Assembly (NCBI GenBank): GCA_011321845.1
Contig: DROQ01000080.1
Span: 1 to 57,898 of the forward strand
DNA: 57,898 nt
From: Planctomycetota bacterium
GTDB lineage: Bacteria > Planctomycetota > UBA1135 > GCA-002748355
Reading direction: 5' to 3'
The position numbers were made by a program, and so were the translations under genes. Of this stretch, positions 45,274 to 53,833 are shown one piece after another. Each line of letters begins with the position of its first letter. Positions within the stretch are counted from its first letter, which is position 1. The notes beneath the pieces are model-generated. The model was not told the DNA's origin and did no database searches. It worked only from the letters and a program-made list of their open reading frames with translations.

Positions 45274-46290
45274 CTAGCGAACCAGGAAATGCTGCCGCCT
45301 GCCGACCCGCTCACGCCAGTAGCCCAGCAAGTCCGCCATGGTCTTCTCGAAAGGAATCTCGGGTTTCCAGCCGGTGTGCTCCCGGAACTTGGTTGTGTCG
45401 GGGACCTGAAGGTCGGCATCGATGGGCCGAAGGCGGGACTTCTCTACGACCACTTCGATGTCCTCCCGAGTGGAAAGGGAGAGCAGGTGGTCGAGCATGT
45501 CCCCCACCGTACAGGAGTAACTTCCTCCGATGTTGTAATACGCCCCAGGGACCGGGTGCACCGTGACCAGCATGTGGTAGGCACGCACGGCATCCCGCAC
45601 ATCGGACCAGGTCCGCATGGAGTCCAAGTTTCCGACCTTGAGAACCGGGGGAATCAACCCCTCTTCGATCATCGCGATCTGCTTGGCGAAGGTCGACTCC
45701 GCGAAGACGTCGCCCCGTCGGGGACCGGTATGCGTAAACATTCGCGTGGTCATGACGCAGAGGCCATAGGCCTCCCCATAGAAGCGCCCGAGCAGATCCG
45801 TCCCCACCTTGGAAATGGCGTAGGGCGAGGCCGGATGGAAACCCACCTCCTCATGGATAGGCAGGTGTTCCCGGGACACCCTTCCGAAGACCTCGGAGGA
45901 GGCGCAGACGTGGACCACGGGCTGGAGCCCCGAGTGCCGGATCGCCTCCAGGACATGGGCCGTTCCGATGATGTTGGTCTGCAGGGTCTCGAGCGGAGCG
46001 TCGAAGCTCGTCTTGGGATAGCTCTGGGCCGCCAGGTGGAACACATAGTCCGGCCGGGCCTCCCGCAGCGCAGCCTGCACGCTGGCGTAGTCGTTGAGAT
46101 CCCCGTAACCGAGGAAGAAGCGGTCCCTGGCGTTCACCCGAGGGAGCAGGTGCTCCACATTGCTGAGGTCCTCGTTCCAGCGCAAAAACCCATGGATGTC
46201 CCAGTCCGTGTTCTCCAGGAGGTAATCCACCAGGTGGGAGCCGACCATTCCGGTCACCCCCGTAATCCAACACCGCGCTCTCTCAGGCAT
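45274..46290 (-). CDS. GDP-mannose 4,6-dehydratase-family NAD(P)-dependent SDR enzyme
   Basis: The ATG at 46290 (GGAGGGG upstream, 8-nt overlap with the previous stop) gives 338 residues. The Rossmann motif is GVTGMVGSHLVDYLL, the catalytic YxxxK is YAISK within HPASPYAISKVGTDLLGRFY, and the segment SSEVFGRVSREHLPI is typical of the GDP-mannose 4,6-dehydratase group, which makes GDP-4-keto-6-deoxymannose for deoxy sugars. The exact substrate (GDP-mannose or another NDP-sugar) is not certain. It follows an RmlC-like epimerase, so the pair probably supplies a modified sugar for surface glycans. Confidence 0.88.
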   Translation of the reverse strand: MPERARCWITGVTGMVGSHLVDYLLENTDWDIHGFLRWNEDLSNVEHLLPRVNARDRFFLGYGDLNDYASVQAALREARPDYVFHLAAQSYPKTSFDAPLETLQTNIIGTAHVLEAIRHSGLQPVVHVCASSEVFGRVSREHLPIHEEVGFHPASPYAISKVGTDLLGRFYGEAYGLCVMTTRMFTHTGPRRGDVFAESTFAKQIAMIEEGLIPPVLKVGNLDSMRTWSDVRDAVRAYHMLVTVHPVPGAYYNIGGSYSCTVGDMLDHLLSLSTREDIEVVVEKSRLRPIDADLQVPDTTKFREHTGWKPEIPFEKTMADLLGYWRERVGRRQHFLVR

Positions 46291-46798
46291 AGCAGCCCCT
46301 CCTGTCCCGCTCGGAAAGAATCGGATCGTCCACCGGCCAGGCAAAGTTCCAGGCAGGGTCGTTCCAGGCGATCGTGAACTGCCTCCCGGGCACGTAATGG
46401 CTGTCCTGCTTGTAGAAGTAGACCAGGACCTCCGACAGAGCCAAAACCGAGTTGCCCACCCCCTTGGGAATCAGGAGCTGCCGACGGTTCTCCCCGCTCA
46501 GTTCGAAGGCCTCCCAGCGCCGGTAGGTCGGCGACTCCTCCCGGTTGTCCGCAAGGATGGCGTAGCCCTCCCCGTGCAGCACTGTCACCAGCTTGGTCGT
46601 CTCGTAGTCCCCGTGGATCCCTCGCAGGACACCCTTCTTGGAGACCGAGAGGTCATCCTGGACCCACTCGATCTCTCCCGCCACCTCGGCATAGGCCTCG
46701 GTGTCGAACAGCTCCACGTAGCGCCCCCGATGGTCCGTAAAAACATCGGGAACGATCTCCATCACGCCCGCAAGGCTCGTCTCTCGCACTTGGATCAT
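46283..46798 (-). CDS. RmlC-like dTDP-sugar 3,5-epimerase (cupin)
   Basis: The 171-residue product has the RmlC pattern: DHRGRYVELFDTEAY, the conserved VLRGIHGDYETTKLV segment carrying the catalytic His, and LIPKGVGNSVLAL. dTDP-4-dehydrorhamnose 3,5-epimerases are about 180 residues. Some members of this cupin family are 3-epimerases or act on other NDP-sugars, so the exact reaction is not certain. It is overlapped by the dehydratase gene and they form an operon. A 275-bp gap separates it from the divergent secreted-protein gene at 47074. Confidence 0.88.
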   Translation of the reverse strand: MIQVRETSLAGVMEIVPDVFTDHRGRYVELFDTEAYAEVAGEIEWVQDDLSVSKKGVLRGIHGDYETTKLVTVLHGEGYAILADNREESPTYRRWEAFELSGENRRQLLIPKGVGNSVLALSEVLVYFYKQDSHYVPGRQFTIAWNDPAWNFAWPVDDPILSERDRRGCYA

Positions 46799-47073
46799 GC
46801 CCTTGCTATCGACCGTTTCCCGCCATTCCCTTAGAGACCCACCAAGGGAGAGGGAGAGCGAGCCCCCGAAGGAGAAAGAGAGAAAGAATTTGCAGGAAAA
46901 ATCAGAATAATTCCGACCCGGATCGTTCTTCAGGCATTCTTACCAATTCGGATGTTTTTGGGTAGGGAGTCCATTCCTTCCCGTGCCCCCCCTGGGGTTT
47001 TCAATCCCGGAGAATCCTTGGGGGAGGAAGGTTCCTGACCTCGAAACTTGGCTGTCTTCCAAGGAGGCCTTCG

Positions 47074-47859
47074 ATGCGCTTTTTCTTCTCCTTCTCCCTT
47101 TCTTTATTCGCCCTTCTCCTGCAACCATCCCCCGCCCAGGCCCAGAACTCTTCGAACCTTTTGCGCTGGAACGCCTGGCAAAAGGTGAACGGGCAGTACC
47201 TGAAACAGGTCAAAATCACCAAGACCCATTTGTACTTCGTCCCCTACTACAACAATGGGTTCCAAAAGAAGACCACAGGCTGGAAGCAGGTCTTTACTGT
47301 TCCACAGGCTGGCTACTACCAACTGCATTTTCGGGGAGTGGGTGGATTGACAGGAAAGTTCAATCTCCAAATCAGTCTTGGGGGGAGCACCAGATTCCTC
47401 TCCGCCGACAATTGGAAAATTTCGAAAACCTATTTCCTGAAAAAAGGATCCCAGACCCTGACCATTCTCTCCGATACTTCCAACCTCCTCGCTGATTCCA
47501 TGATCTGGGAACAACCCCAGATTCTCCCCGTCACTCGACCTACCATCGAAGTGGATCGATTGGATTTTGGTTCTCTCGGGGCCAAGCTCATCCTGGAGAC
47601 CAAGTCCGGAAACATCATCCTCATGGGACTACGTCCCTTGAAAAAAGCTCTTTCCATCCCCGGTTTCGGACTAGGGCTCTTGCTGGACCCCAAATCCCAA
47701 ATCTTCCTTTTGGGTTCCACAACAACTCCGCCTCTTCGACTGTTCTTCGCCCGCGAAGTCAAGGTTCTCAAATCGATTCCCAAGGTCTACTTCCAAGCCC
47801 TTTCCTTGAAGCCCGCCCAGCTTGGCTCTCTGACTTGGGTGCAATACAAGAATCTTTGA
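47074..47859 (+). CDS. Secreted protein of unknown function
   Basis: The ATG at 47074 follows AAGGAGG at 47061-47067, a strong ribosome-binding site. The product (261 residues) starts with a signal peptide (MRFFFSFSLSLFALLLQPSP, cleavage after AQA) and is mostly beta-rich. The C-terminal third (GLGLLLDPKSQIFLLG ... VYFQALSLKPAQLG) resembles a tail seen on many planctomycete secreted proteins; this is similarity by eye. No catalytic residues. It is divergent from the epimerase and probably exported to the surface or medium. Confidence 0.7.
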   Translation: MRFFFSFSLSLFALLLQPSPAQAQNSSNLLRWNAWQKVNGQYLKQVKITKTHLYFVPYYNNGFQKKTTGWKQVFTVPQAGYYQLHFRGVGGLTGKFNLQISLGGSTRFLSADNWKISKTYFLKKGSQTLTILSDTSNLLADSMIWEQPQILPVTRPTIEVDRLDFGSLGAKLILETKSGNIILMGLRPLKKALSIPGFGLGLLLDPKSQIFLLGSTTTPPLRLFFAREVKVLKSIPKVYFQALSLKPAQLGSLTWVQYKNL

Positions 47860-48486
47860 TTCCTGGGAGGGAGTGCCCCCCCTTAAAGAGAAACCCGGTG
47901 CATCCAAGACCCCCTTTCCCTTGAATCACAGGGCTAAGAGTGGAGCAGTGCTGTCCGAGATCATCCGCCCCTCTCTCCGAACCCCCCTCCATTCTCTGTG
48001 GAACCCGCATTCTAGGTTCAAAACTCCACCATACGAAATCAGGTACCCCTTGCCTGGAGGCCAAGTTTTTGGTCCCCAGCATTACCATATGGGCGATGAA
48101 GGAAAAGCGATCTTGGACAGGCCTGGGAGTGGAGAGGCTCCTCCGAAATCGAGGCGGGTGGGATCAGGGTTTCTTCCCAGACCCGTACTTTGGTCATCTT
48201 GGTCCTGCTCTTCCTTACCCCGGGGATGCTCTTTTCGCGAAGCGAAGAAAGTCGACGGAACCCTGGGCCTGACCAATGGGGAAAAGCAGAGTTGCGGTTG
48301 AGCCTCCCTTTGCCCTAGAAGGAGAAGGTACGGCCAAAGGCCGGCTCCCCGCAATTCCTTGGATCCTCCCGTCTGGTGGATCCCGTGAAAAACAGCGTGG
48401 CCATCCTCCCTCCCTGGCTCCAGACCCTCAAGAACCCATGACAAGGGGACGATAGATGGGGAAAAAGGATCTCCTTTTCCCCGCCA
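47860..48486. other. 627-bp gap holding repeat copy A and a possible gene remnant
   Basis: No convincing complete gene is seen. Bases 47945-48127 are repeat copy A. After it, one plus-strand frame from TTG 48190 to a TAG at 48316 encodes a hydrophobic segment like a signal peptide (TLVILVLLFLTPGMLF) followed by about 25 polar residues; it has no good start or Shine-Dalgarno and may be the remnant of a secreted protein. A T/C-rich stretch precedes the DUF4254 gene at 48487. Confidence 0.5.
47945..48127 (+). repeat. Repeat copy A, 168-bp core with terminal inverted repeats
   Basis: The core runs from TGTCCGAGAT (47952-47961) to ATCTTGGACA (48110-48119): 10-bp ends that are inverted copies of each other with one mismatch. 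Copies B and C at 51.8-52.1 kb match it throughout without large gaps and in the opposite orientation, with the same GCAGTGC before and GGCCTG after. An internal reading frame (LSEIIRPSLRTPLHSLWN) is also similar in the other copies. Confidence 0.8.
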
Positions 48487-49083
48487 ATGACGACCTTCCC
48501 AAAAAACAATAAATTGCGACCTCTCTGTGAAAGGATTTTTCAGCAAATGGAGAGATGGCACGAGGAAGGGAAAGAGTTCTTCCCCGCCCCCTTCCCATCC
48601 GGTGTGCCCAAGACCCTTGCGGCCTGCCTTGAAAAGCTGGCCTACCACAACTTTCATATCTGGCATTATGAGAATTACGGGCGCTCCGAACAGGACCACC
48701 TCGTGGTCTTCGGTTGGCAAGGATGCCAGGAAAACAACAAGGAAAGGAACCTCACGATCAATGCGATCGATGACTTGATCCGTCCCCACTACCGAAAAGG
48801 AGTCCCTTTTCATTCTGAAACTTTGGGTTCGCTCCTGGACCGGGTCACAATCCAGTACCTCAAATACTTATATATGAGAAGAGGGAATCCCCTCCTCGGT
48901 CCCCAAATCCTGGAGAACATCCTGGCCCTGATCGATTGTGGCCAAGAGTTGTTGGACCAAGTCTTCGCGGGAAAGATCCGCTGCCTGGAGCTTCCACGCC
49001 TCAAGCACTACTTCTTTGAAGAAAGGAACCAGGGTCCGACCTCACTCCCCGAGGTTCACGAAGGGATGGACTCCGGGACATGA
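48487..49083 (+). CDS. DUF4254-family protein
   Basis: The 198-residue product shows the DUF4254 pattern: LAYHNFHIWHYENYGRSEQD, then ERNLTINAIDDLIRPHY, and FHSETLGSLLDRVTIQYLKY, the SETxGxxxDRL..LK signature. DUF4254 genes are often found with glycosyltransferases in lipopolysaccharide-type clusters; their biochemical function is unknown. No signal peptide, so cytoplasmic. No clear Shine-Dalgarno before the ATG. It overlaps the next gene by ATGA (49080-49083), so translation of all three genes in this operon is coupled. DNA here is lower in GC than the neighbouring cluster at 52-57 kb. Confidence 0.85.
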   Translation: MTTFPKNNKLRPLCERIFQQMERWHEEGKEFFPAPFPSGVPKTLAACLEKLAYHNFHIWHYENYGRSEQDHLVVFGWQGCQENNKERNLTINAIDDLIRPHYRKGVPFHSETLGSLLDRVTIQYLKYLYMRRGNPLLGPQILENILALIDCGQELLDQVFAGKIRCLELPRLKHYFFEERNQGPTSLPEVHEGMDSGT

Positions 49084-49904
49084 TTCGCCTCTACCTCTAC
49101 AACAACTACCATGCGGGGGACCAGGTGTTCACCCGTCCCCTTTACCGTGCCCTTCTCGCATCCCAAAAGTACGAAATCTGGATCGGGATTCATCACAATC
49201 ACCGCAGCATCGTGGAGGATTTGGAAGAAGAAGGCGCCCATCTCGTGGTCAGCGACTACGAGGATCGCCTCCCCAGCCCCCAATGGGATCTTCGCTACGA
49301 CTGCCCCCCAACCTGTCTTCCGATCACGACCTGGCTCGGCACTTACGAGGACACCTTGCAACACAATTGGGCCCATCTCGTCACCGTTTTTGATCGCCAG
49401 CTCAGCCGCTACGGTCTCAGCCACCCTCCCATCCCCATCCGCCCAGTCCCCATGGTGGATTTCCGCCCCCTTCCCTCTCTCCCTCCCCTTCCCTCTCCCT
49501 GTGTCTATCTCGACAATTCCACAACGAGATCGGGGCAATCCCACTTTGTTTTTGATGAGAGAGTCCTCGCAGAGACCTTTCCCGAATGTCACTTTCTCTG
49601 CACAGCACCACCTAGGCACAGTGCCAGGAACCTCCTGGATGGCTCAAGCCTGAACCTGCGAGAGCTTTCCCTCCTAAGCGATTCTTGTCTTGCCATCCTC
49701 GGAAAAGGGAGCGGCCCCTTCTGCTGCACCTACACCGAGGTCAACCGATTCAAGCCCCGGGCCATGTGTGGATTTCGATGGGAAGCCTTTGAAGCGTTTT
49801 GGGACTATGAGGGCAACCCCCTGAAATTCTTGGATTCCATGGAAGAGGTTCTCCAGTTTGTGCACCAAAGCCTGAGCCCCAGCCCACAAATCGCCCAAGC
49901 ATGA
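49080..49904 (+). CDS. GT-B-like putative glycosyltransferase (paralog of 53830-54696)
   Basis: The 274-residue product begins LYLYNNYHAGDQVFTRPLYRALLAS, the strand-loop-helix with G-D seen at the start of GT9/heptosyltransferase-like GT-B proteins, and ends with GKGSGPFCCTYTEVNRFKP, where the second nucleotide-binding domain would carry a Gly-Ser-Gly loop. It shares LYNN, DYEDT and NRFKP with the protein at 53830, so they are clear paralogs. Glycosyltransferase activity is an inference. It is coupled by ATGA to both the DUF4254 gene and the FkbM gene. A role in surface polysaccharide or glycan synthesis fits the context. Confidence 0.7.
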   Translation: MIRLYLYNNYHAGDQVFTRPLYRALLASQKYEIWIGIHHNHRSIVEDLEEEGAHLVVSDYEDRLPSPQWDLRYDCPPTCLPITTWLGTYEDTLQHNWAHLVTVFDRQLSRYGLSHPPIPIRPVPMVDFRPLPSLPPLPSPCVYLDNSTTRSGQSHFVFDERVLAETFPECHFLCTAPPRHSARNLLDGSSLNLRELSLLSDSCLAILGKGSGPFCCTYTEVNRFKPRAMCGFRWEAFEAFWDYEGNPLKFLDSMEEVLQFVHQSLSPSPQIAQA

Positions 49905-51214
49905 CAACCATTCCCCGAGCCATCCCTACTCCGAAGAAAACCCCGGCTCCAAGCCCAATCGGATCCCCCGACCTGTCCCGAGCCGAATTCCTGGGAACGG
50001 AGCAGGCCTTCGACTGGTTTTCCATACCACAGGGTTTCTGCGCTTTTCCAAGTCTTCCCCTCCACCTGGATCTATCCCCGGAAGAACGCTCAGAGATACT
50101 GATCTTCTTCCACCCCGATTTGCAGGGATTGAAGAGGGGAATTCAGCTCTACTTACGAAGCCTCCCTGACCTTTCCCAGGCCCGAGCCAAGCTGACCGAA
50201 GCCTGGACACCCTCCACTTTTGAACCGTTGACCCATCTGGGCCCCCAGCTCTGTTCACTTCGCCATGCCCTGGTTCAAACCTACAACTGGTTTCCGCATT
50301 CCATTGGAGTCCTGGACTCCCTTGCGCTTTGCGCCTTTGCCCTGAATCGGTGGGAAGAAGGGCTCTTTCATCTCAGGAAAAGCATCGATCTCTGCCAAAA
50401 CCCCGCAGAGTCCCTTCTCATCCTCGCCAACGCCTTGAAAACCGAAGGGAAAGAAGTTGAGTTCCGGTCCTACCAAGAAAAAGGTCTCCGGCTCCAACGC
50501 CGAACCGCCATCCGGAAAAACCTGAGCACCGTGGGCGAACACGTTCTATGGGACAGCCCCGAAGTCTGCGAGCTGGTTCGAGGCGTCATCCAAGTGGGGG
50601 CAAACGTCGGAGACGAAGTCCAGGCCTTCTCCAAGATCGGGATCCCCCACCAGTGCTATTTCGAAGCTCTTCCCTCCGCTTGGGAACAGCTCCAGAAGAC
50701 CCTGGAAAGCGTCGACCATGAACGGTTCCAAGTCCTGAGCTTCCCCATCGCCCTGGGAAACAGAGTGGGCCAGCTCCCCTTCTTCGAGGGCCAGCACAGC
50801 GGAAACAGCAGTTTTTTAGACCTCGCCCCCAGTCGATCCAAAAGCCAAGAAGGGAACGTTCACAAGAGAACGATCCAGGTCCCCGTGGAAACCCTGGACC
50901 ACATGGTCGAGCAAGGAAAGATCCCCCTGGAGAACTACAATCTTCTCTTTTTGGATGTCCAAGGTTATGAGCACGAGGTCATCAAGGGAGCAAGGAAATC
51001 CCTTCCCTGCATCGATTTCATCGTTCTCGAAGTGAGCTACACCGAGATCTACGAGGGAAATCCTCTCTCCCAGGAGACCCGGAGTTTCCTCGAAGGTCTA
51101 GGTTTTCAACGCTACAAAGAAGCCCCGGGTCACTACCCTGAACAGGGCGATGCCATCTACATTCGAAAAGGTTCCAAAGTGGCCAAGGATCTTCGGATCA
51201 ACCTCTACTCCTGA
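49901..51214 (+). CDS. FkbM-family methyltransferase with TPR-like N-terminal region
   Basis: Residues ~100-195 look like TPR-type helical repeats (LDSLALCAFALNRWEEGLFHL). The C-terminal ~220 residues are a class I methyltransferase of the FkbM type: GVIQVGANVGDEVQAF is the SAM-binding glycine loop, RTIQVPVETLDHMVEQGKIP and LFLDVQGYEHEVIKGARKSL are the FkbM blocks. FkbM-type enzymes methylate sugar hydroxyls. The same architecture occurs in the large protein at 54693-56807. The start overlaps the preceding stop by ATGA. No signal peptide. It is the last gene of the three-gene operon; a long gene-poor stretch follows. Confidence 0.85.
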   Translation: MTTIPRAIPTPKKTPAPSPIGSPDLSRAEFLGTEQAFDWFSIPQGFCAFPSLPLHLDLSPEERSEILIFFHPDLQGLKRGIQLYLRSLPDLSQARAKLTEAWTPSTFEPLTHLGPQLCSLRHALVQTYNWFPHSIGVLDSLALCAFALNRWEEGLFHLRKSIDLCQNPAESLLILANALKTEGKEVEFRSYQEKGLRLQRRTAIRKNLSTVGEHVLWDSPEVCELVRGVIQVGANVGDEVQAFSKIGIPHQCYFEALPSAWEQLQKTLESVDHERFQVLSFPIALGNRVGQLPFFEGQHSGNSSFLDLAPSRSKSQEGNVHKRTIQVPVETLDHMVEQGKIPLENYNLLFLDVQGYEHEVIKGARKSLPCIDFIVLEVSYTEIYEGNPLSQETRSFLEGLGFQRYKEAPGHYPEQGDAIYIRKGSKVAKDLRINLYS

Positions 51215-51309
51215 TTGGGAAAACAAGGGCGTGGTGGAAGTGGCATCATCCCTCCTACCGGGTCCGGATCTCCTTTTGCTTGGGGACTCCTCCCGAATGA
51301 ACGAGAGTT

Positions 51310-51684
51310 TCATCGACCAGGCCCCCCGGGGGTCGAGAGGATGCCATCGCCCATGATGGTGGGGAGGTCGGCAATCTTTTCGTGTGGAGGGGGATTTGCA
51401 TCTCCTCGGCCGGCTGCCTCCCATCAAGCCCCAGGAAAACCCGGCTGGGGATCAACCGAAATCCGAAGGGTTCCGCCTTTTGAGGATTTCCAAACATCGA
51501 TGAAGTCCACGCGAAGCCGGCTCCAGGAACGATTTCGCAATCCCTCCAAAACAGGAATCATGGCGATGCAACTAGCCCATGCGTCCGAACCAAACTCCAC
51601 CTTGCGGATCATCGGCTTCTCTGCCCGGGCCGCCAGCTTGGGAGGGGCCTCCGAAGGCCCCTCTTCCTTGCCTCGTAAAGCGCA
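51310..51684 (-). pseudogene. Frameshifted thioredoxin-like gene remnant
   Basis: One minus-strand frame reads VEFGSDAWASCIAMIPVLEG and LRVDFIDVWKSSK, matching the strand, the active-site region and the second strand of thioredoxin-fold proteins. The homology then continues in a different frame as PFGFRLIPSRVFLGLDGR, which is the cis-proline part of the fold, and a third frame supplies the likely end (DLPTIMGDGILSTPGG then TGA at 51312-51310). The active site has WASC, so the first Cys of CxxC is missing. An in-frame TAG at 51685 cuts off the N-terminus with no start codon. The gene is therefore broken by at least two frameshifts and truncated. Confidence 0.65.
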
Positions 51685-51763
51685 CTAGGCGAAGGCCCCC
51701 ATCACTGCCAGTCCAACCAAAATCCAGACCCCATTCCTATTCCTGCATGTTTACCCCAACTCA

Positions 51764-51941
51764 GGCAGGTCCAAGATAAGTTTTCTCTCATGGCCCAGAC
51801 TTGATTCTGAAGCCCCAAAACCTGGATGGCAGAAAAGGGGAACCTGAATTCGAAAGGTGGAGTTTCGGCTTTTGAATGCAGATTCCAAAGTGAATAGAGG
51901 GGGGTTCGGAGAGAGGGGCGGATGATCTTGGACAGCACTGC
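51764..51941 (-). repeat. Repeat copy B, 167-bp core
   Basis: The core runs 51768-51934 on the minus strand, from TGTCCAAGAT (read in the repeat's direction) to ATCTTGGACC, with one base changed in the terminal inverted repeat. The inside, starting with CATCCGCCCCTCTCTCCGAA, is very similar to copy A. It is followed at once by copy C, separated only by a 16-bp linker. Confidence 0.8.
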
Positions 51942-51944
51942 CCC

Positions 51945-52125
51945 CAGGCCTGTCCAAGATAGCTTTTCCAAAACTGTCCAAACGTAAGCCTGAAAACCAA
52001 ATACCTGGAAAGAAGACAAGGGGAACTTGATTTCGAAAGGGCGGGTTTTGGGATTAGGATGCAGGTTTCAGCGGGAATTGGAGGGGTTTCGAGAAGAGAG
52101 CTGAATTATCTTGGACAGCACTGCA
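51945..52125 (-). repeat. Repeat copy C, 167-bp core, tandem to B
   Basis: The core runs 51951-52117 with perfect 10-bp inverted ends (TGTCCAAGAT / ATCTTGGACA). It is more diverged from A and B internally but has the same length. B and C have a period of 183 bp, with linker GCACTGCCCCCAGGCC (51935-51950). All three copies lack a transposase or other obvious gene. Confidence 0.8.
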
Positions 52126-52351
52126 CTGCCCCCAACTCGTCGAATATCCGGAACGATCCTTGGCGGCTCCCCCCGGAAAGGGTAGACATGCTTGTCTGCT
52201 TTTGCAAAAAAGCCAATCTTTAGTTCTGCCAGCAAATCGTCACGGGGAAGGGAGGGAACCGGACTCAAAATCCTGCGCGGACGTATTGTGCGCAGCCGAA
52301 CTGGCTCTCCCAGAAGGGCGACAACAACACATTCCCATCAGGACCACCACC

Positions 52352-53833
52352 TCAAAACCCTGCACGGCGGAAAAGGCTCTCCCAGAAAACACGGGCGTTG
52401 TAGAAGGTAACGGCTTTTCGATGCCCGGCGAGGGCGATGGCGGCTCGCTCCTCCTCGTGCTCAAGGTAGTAGCGCGCCTTGGCCATGAGGTCGTCGAAGT
52501 CCCGGAAGGACACGAACTCCTTGCCAGGGATAAAATAGGTGGAGACGTAGGGGTTGAGGTCGCAGAGGAGCATGGCGCCGCAATGGGTGATCTCGAAGAT
52601 GCGGCCCTTGAGCTGCTTTACGCGATCCTGGGTGAGGGCGAGGGAGATCTTGGAGCGCTGGAAGAGCCGGGCGTATTCGGGGACGCTGCGGATCAGATCC
52701 GGGTCGACGGCACTGGTCGGAATGATATGGATGTCGAGATCGGCCTGGGCCTGGAGTTGGACGATCAGGTCCTTGCGCTGCTGGAGGTGGCGGAGTTCTC
52801 CGACGAGGCTGAGGCCCAGGTCGCGTTCGAGGCCGGGGTCGTGGAAATAGGCAGGGTTTTTCGGGGTGAAAATGGGCCAGGAGTTGGGCAACTCGAAATC
52901 GTTGCCGTCGAGGATGACGTTGATGTCGGAGACTTCGGCGTATTCGGGTTTGGGGTCGCTGGTCTTTTTATCCAGCCATATGTAGACGATCTTGCTGCCA
53001 GCGGCTTTGGCGGCCTCGAGGAGGGCGACACTGGGGTTGGCGGGGCTGTGGTAGTGGTAGGTGCTGACGATCAAATGGTTCTTCACGCCGGGGGGAGGGC
53101 TGAGGTCCTCGAGACGGAGGGGGCGGCCCTGGTGGTGGTATTCGTCGTAGAAGACGAGGCTGTGGCCGGCGAGGCCGCTCTGCTCGAGGGGATGGACGAG
53201 GTTGTCGAGGTTGATGGAGAGGCCGGACTTCTCATAGCCGTGGGCGTATTTCTCGATGCAGAAGGTGACGTGGATGGGCTCGGGCGGGCGGAGGAAGAGG
53301 GCGCGGCCTCCTTCCAGCTCGAGGACCTGGTGACGGTAGCCGGGAGCCCAACGCTGGCACTGGTCGGCGAGGGCGGTCAGGAGGGAGGGGCTGCCCTCGG
53401 GCTCGAAGAGAACCAGGCCCCCCTGGCCCCGGGGAACATAGAAGAGAGCCTGACGGAGGGCTTCGAGGCTGGTTCCCCTGGCGTGGAAGAAGTAGAGGCA
53501 GCGCTCCGCGCGCAGGCGGCGGCGCCAGTCGGCCAAGACGCGGCCGGGGGGGCCTTGGACCAGGCGCAGGCGGGAAAGGGGGAGGTCCTGGAGCTGGGTG
53601 GACAGGGCGCGCAGGGTCTCGGGCCGGCCGACGGCCACGAGGACCTGGGGGAGGAGTTCGGCCAGGGCGCGCAGCTCGGCGGCGTTCCCTCCACCGAGGC
53701 AGACGGCCTGCTCCAGCCCCAGCTCGCGGCAGTAGGAACCCAGCTCCTCGGAAAAAACGGCGTCCAGGAGGGAAAGGTCGGGGGGGGAGCCTTCCTTGGA
53801 ATTGGGAGGAGAGGGAAGCATGGGAGGATTCAT
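52352..53833 (-). CDS. CgeB-like putative glycosyltransferase
   Basis: The ATG at 53833 overlaps the previous stop by ATGA and gives 493 residues; the frame extends further upstream only as a shadow of the GT-B-like gene. The C-terminal ~280 residues resemble the CgeB/Glyco_trans_1_2 group: FEITHCGAMLLCDLNPYVST, FIPGKEFVSFRDFDDLMAKA and RYYLEHEEERAAIALAGHRK. The N-terminal ~160 residues (AVCLGGGNAAELRALAELLP) look like a separate degenerate domain, perhaps related to SAM-binding folds. It has no signal peptide. It is the last gene of a high-GC operon for surface glycan synthesis or modification. Confidence 0.8.
   Translation of the reverse strand: MNPPMLPSPPNSKEGSPPDLSLLDAVFSEELGSYCRELGLEQAVCLGGGNAAELRALAELLPQVLVAVGRPETLRALSTQLQDLPLSRLRLVQGPPGRVLADWRRRLRAERCLYFFHARGTSLEALRQALFYVPRGQGGLVLFEPEGSPSLLTALADQCQRWAPGYRHQVLELEGGRALFLRPPEPIHVTFCIEKYAHGYEKSGLSINLDNLVHPLEQSGLAGHSLVFYDEYHHQGRPLRLEDLSPPPGVKNHLIVSTYHYHSPANPSVALLEAAKAAGSKIVYIWLDKKTSDPKPEYAEVSDINVILDGNDFELPNSWPIFTPKNPAYFHDPGLERDLGLSLVGELRHLQQRKDLIVQLQAQADLDIHIIPTSAVDPDLIRSVPEYARLFQRSKISLALTQDRVKQLKGRIFEITHCGAMLLCDLNPYVSTYFIPGKEFVSFRDFDDLMAKARYYLEHEEERAAIALAGHRKAVTFYNARVFWESLFRRAGF

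Larger units (their letters stand above)
51215..52351. other. 1.1-kb region without an intact gene
   Basis: This region holds a frameshifted thioredoxin-like remnant (about 51310-51684, minus) and the tandem repeat copies B and C (51764-52125, minus). Small frames inside the repeats are not convincing genes. The last ~220 bases before the CgeB-like gene stop show no further feature. Confidence 0.6.

Noticed and set aside
48082-48813. 243-codon minus-strand frame opposite the DUF4254 gene
   Set aside because: It overlaps repeat copy A and the start of the DUF4254 gene antisense; it has no recognisable domain, while the plus-strand gene has a clear family signature.
51702-52019. 105-codon minus-strand frame within repeats B and C
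   Set aside because: It spans two repeat copies, is interrupted in copy C, and has no ribosome-binding site; the amino-acid similarity between copies follows simply from DNA similarity.
51768-52117. Repeat copies as integron attC sites
   Set aside because: The ends (TGTCCAAGAT/ATCTTGGACA) do not match the attC core RYYYAAC/GTTRRRY, there is no integrase gene, and the intervals are not single-gene cassettes.
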